Shown here piece after piece: positions 62,368-64,000 of a stretch of 64,000 nt of DNA. Under the pieces are notes generated by a model. The model searched no databases. It was not told where the DNA came from and saw only the letters and a list, made by a program, of their open reading frames with translations. The stretch covers positions 310,001-374,000 of the forward strand of contig NZ_VORY01000002.1 in assembly GCF_007997295.1 (NCBI RefSeq), in the 5' to 3' direction. Within the stretch, counting starts at the first letter, position 1; every line of letters begins with the position of its first letter. Made by a program: the position numbers and the translations under genes. The DNA is from Gillisia hiemivivida. Its GTDB lineage: Bacteria; Bacteroidota; Bacteroidia; Flavobacteriales; Flavobacteriaceae.

Positions 62368-63324
62368 ATGACTATAACTCAGCTTCAATATGTTCTAGCG
62401 GTTGCAGAACATCAAAATTTTACTAAAGCAGCGCTAAAGGTTTTTGTAACTCAACCTACTTTGAGTATGCAAATTCAAAAATTAGAAGATGAACTTGGTG
62501 TTAAGATCTTTGACAGAACTAAGAAACCAATCCAATTAACCGAGACCGGAAGAAAAATTGTAAATCAGGCACGGAATATCGTGAATGAAAGCGATCGTAT
62601 TCAGGATATAGTAGACCAAGAAAAAGGCTTTATTGGAGGTACATTTAGGTTAGGTATAATTCCAACCATAATGCCAACACTTTTACCTATGTTTCTTACT
62701 AATTTTATTAAGAAGTATCCGAAAGTTAAGCTAAAGATCGAGGAATTAAATACAGAAGCAATTATTGAACGCTTAAATGAAGGGCATTTAGATGCTGCTA
62801 TTGCTGCAACTCCTTTAGAATTAGATGGAATAAAAGAGCAGGTGTTATATTACGAACCTTTCGTAGCCTATATTCCTGAAGGACATCGCTTAGCAGCAGA
62901 AAAAAACTTAAACGTTGAAGATTTAGATATAGACGATATGTTGCTTTTAGAGGATGGGCATTGCTTTAAAGATGGTATCATTAACTTATGTAAAGCCTCC
63001 AGAAACTATGATGGAGATCATTTTCAATTAGAAAGCGGTAGTTTCGAAACACTTATAAAACTGGCTAATGAAGGTTTAGGAATGACGTTGCTCCCCTATT
63101 TGCATACCATGGATCTAGGAGAAAAAGAGAATAAGAAACTAAAAATGTTTGAAGAGCCAGTACCAGCCAGAGAAGTGAGTTTAATTTACACTAAAAGTGA
63201 ATTGAAAATGCAGATAATAGAAGCCCTTCGCACGACCATTGCAGGTGTGGTAAAAGGAGCTATCGCTTTCCAAAATGTAAAGATCATAAGTCCTTTAAAT
63301 AAGAGAAAGAATGTTACAAACTAA
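62368..63324 (+). CDS. oxyR: OxyR-type hydrogen peroxide-sensing LysR regulator
   Basis: This protein of 318 residues has a LysR winged helix N-terminus (ITQLQYVLAVAEHQNFTKAA) and a substrate-binding-like effector domain. Cysteines at residues 199 and 208, in DGHCFKDGIINLC, match in position and context the peroxide-reactive pair of E. coli OxyR that forms a disulfide on oxidation. It should activate catalase or peroxiredoxin genes, none of which is in this window. The gene ends in a strong palindromic terminator. Confidence 0.95.
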   Translation: MTITQLQYVLAVAEHQNFTKAALKVFVTQPTLSMQIQKLEDELGVKIFDRTKKPIQLTETGRKIVNQARNIVNESDRIQDIVDQEKGFIGGTFRLGIIPTIMPTLLPMFLTNFIKKYPKVKLKIEELNTEAIIERLNEGHLDAAIAATPLELDGIKEQVLYYEPFVAYIPEGHRLAAEKNLNVEDLDIDDMLLLEDGHCFKDGIINLCKASRNYDGDHFQLESGSFETLIKLANEGLGMTLLPYLHTMDLGEKENKKLKMFEEPVPAREVSLIYTKSELKMQIIEALRTTIAGVVKGAIAFQNVKIISPLNKRKNVTN

Positions 63325-63350
63325 AAGATCGGCCAATTGGCCGATCTTTT
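63323..63350. terminator. Bidirectional terminator between oxyR and a small gene
   Basis: AAAAGATCGGCC and GGCCGATCTTTT form a perfect 12-bp stem with an AATT loop, flanked by A and T runs on both sides. It serves both converging genes and includes the stop codon of each. Confidence 0.9.
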
Positions 63351-63531
63351 AGTTTAGATATATTAGACATTGGTTTAGTTCGGGATTCTGCCGAGTTAAA
63401 GAAATTATCCAAATTTTCAACTCCTCTATTTCATGAGGAAGAAGCCTTTGGATTGCTTTCTTAACTTCTTTACAGAATAACACAGAATCAAAACTCACTT
63501 TATAAAGAATTGTTTTGGTGTATTCAAACAT
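63349..63531 (-). CDS. Small conserved flavobacterial protein of unknown function
   Basis: I prefer the internal ATG at 63531 (MFEYTKTILYKVSFD), because small flavobacterial proteins of this kind usually begin this way. The frame is open back to 63543. The protein has about 60 residues, is basic in the middle (CKEVKKAIQRLLPHEIEELK) and helical, and has no membrane segment. Its stop lies in the shared terminator. It has no known role. Confidence 0.65.
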   Translation of the reverse strand: MFEYTKTILYKVSFDSVLFCKEVKKAIQRLLPHEIEELKIWIISLTRQNPELNQCLIYLN

Positions 63532-63646
63532 CGCTCTCGCCATATTATGCTACTATTTTAAGTTGTTGTTATTCAGAAAAAAATAAAAGTAGAAGTGAAT
63601 TATAGGCTTTAATTTTAATTACTATTTTAAAGATACAATTTTATTT

Positions 63647-63660
63647 CGAAAACGATTTCG
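63647..63660. promoter_or_regulatory. CGAAAACGATTTCG near-palindrome
   Basis: It differs by one base from the core CGAAAACGTTTTCG upstream of susC. It lies about 115 bases upstream of the small minus-strand gene and just after the AIM24 gene. Functional meaning is uncertain. Confidence 0.25.
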
Positions 63661-63681
63661 TGATCTTGAATATTTTTAAAA

Positions 63682-64000
63682 TTAGAATCTATTGTCCCCG
63701 CTAATAATATCACCTATTCCCCCCAAAATACTTCCTTCTCCTTTATCTTTTCCACCACTTTGAGGCGCAGCTTGAAGCACTCTGTTCGCTAACCTGCTAA
63801 AAGGTAAAGACTGTACATAGACAACTCCAGGTCCTGTTAATGTTGCAAAAAACAATCCTTCTCCACCAAAAATAGTGTTTTTAATACCACCTATAAATTC
63901 AATATCGTAATTTACATCTTGTGTGAACCCAATGATACAACCAGTATCTACACATAATTTTTCACCAACACCTAATTCTTTACGAGCCATAGTTCCACCG
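63682..64000 (-). CDS. AIM24/TIGR00266-family protein, 3' part
   Basis: The frame is open to the window edge (GGTMARKEL is continuous), so the internal methionine is not the start and the gene is cut. Visible is the C-terminal half of a TIGR00266-like beta-rich protein: VDTGCIIGFTQDVNYDIEF, GLFFATLTGPGVVYVQSLPFSRLA and a glycine-rich tail (GGKDKGEGSILGGIGDI). Family members are widespread and their function is poorly known. Confidence 0.88.
   Translation of the reverse strand, partial: GGTMARKELGVGEKLCVDTGCIIGFTQDVNYDIEFIGGIKNTIFGGEGLFFATLTGPGVVYVQSLPFSRLANRVLQAAPQSGGKDKGEGSILGGIGDIISGDNRF

Overview
The window is typical of a low-GC member of the Bacteroidota, most likely a marine Flavobacteriaceae. 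Supporting signs are SusC/SusD proteins, TAnnTTTG-type -7 promoter elements, many small lipoproteins, a LytS/LytTR pair, an NDH-2, and FG-GAP/ASPIC-UnbV proteins. The genus cannot be fixed from sequence reading alone. I saw no rRNA, tRNA, CRISPR array or intact transposase.

Layout. 1-3 kb: the end of a thiolase gene and a long acyl-CoA dehydrogenase (fatty acid beta-oxidation), with a frameshifted S23-type four-helix-bundle cassette between them. 3.4-13.8 kb: a secreted M43 metalloprotease; an osmotic group of MscS channel, GH15 trehalase/glucoamylase-like enzyme, fused OtsA-OtsB trehalose synthase/phosphatase and YtxH protein; and M28 and S9 peptidases. 14.1-16.3 kb: the transcription accessory gene tex, split in two by a frameshift with an ATGA overlap.

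16.5-42.6 kb is the most interesting part, a continuous carbohydrate locus of about 26 kb. On the minus strand lie, in order of transcription, a GMC oxidoreductase and its Tat-exported hitchhiker subunit, SusC, SusD, three tandem FG-GAP/ASPIC-UnbV lipoproteins, a vanadium-haloperoxidase-like lipoprotein, a membrane-anchored GyrI-like protein and a GH65 glycosidase. Divergently on the plus strand lie a TIM-barrel sugar isomerase/epimerase-like lipoprotein, a Tat-exported Gfo/Idh oxidoreductase and a DUF1080 lipoprotein. GMC, Gfo/Idh, TIM-barrel and DUF1080 are the parts expected for a 3-keto-glycoside (oxidation, elimination, hydration) cleavage route. Here they would work at the cell envelope beside a SusCD uptake pump. 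A perfect 16-bp CG-centred palindrome upstream of susC looks like a LacI-family operator, but no such regulator is encoded here.

42.8-57.5 kb is housekeeping and stress biology: an APP1-type lipid phosphatase and lipid kinase pair, an alpha/beta hydrolase-OsmC fusion, SodC, two ECF sigma factors each with a membrane partner gene, a LytS/2TM/LytTR system, a hemerythrin, NDH-2, a sterol-desaturase-like hydroxylase, a PlsC-like acyltransferase and a NUDIX enzyme. 57.4-64 kb holds a cyclophilin lipoprotein whose ATG overlaps the divergent NUDIX ATG, a GH3 glucosidase of clearly higher GC content (likely transferred), a DUF2141 protein, OxyR and an AIM24-family protein cut by the window edge.

Repeats. 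Two 224-bp copies of a MITE-like element, each with a perfect 9-bp target duplication, lie at 48.2 and 61.5 kb. A hairpin-rich CCTCGGGG...CCCTCAATGAGGG repeat occurs three times inside the carbohydrate locus. A TCTTGATTCTTGG-type repeat recurs at several intergenic sites.
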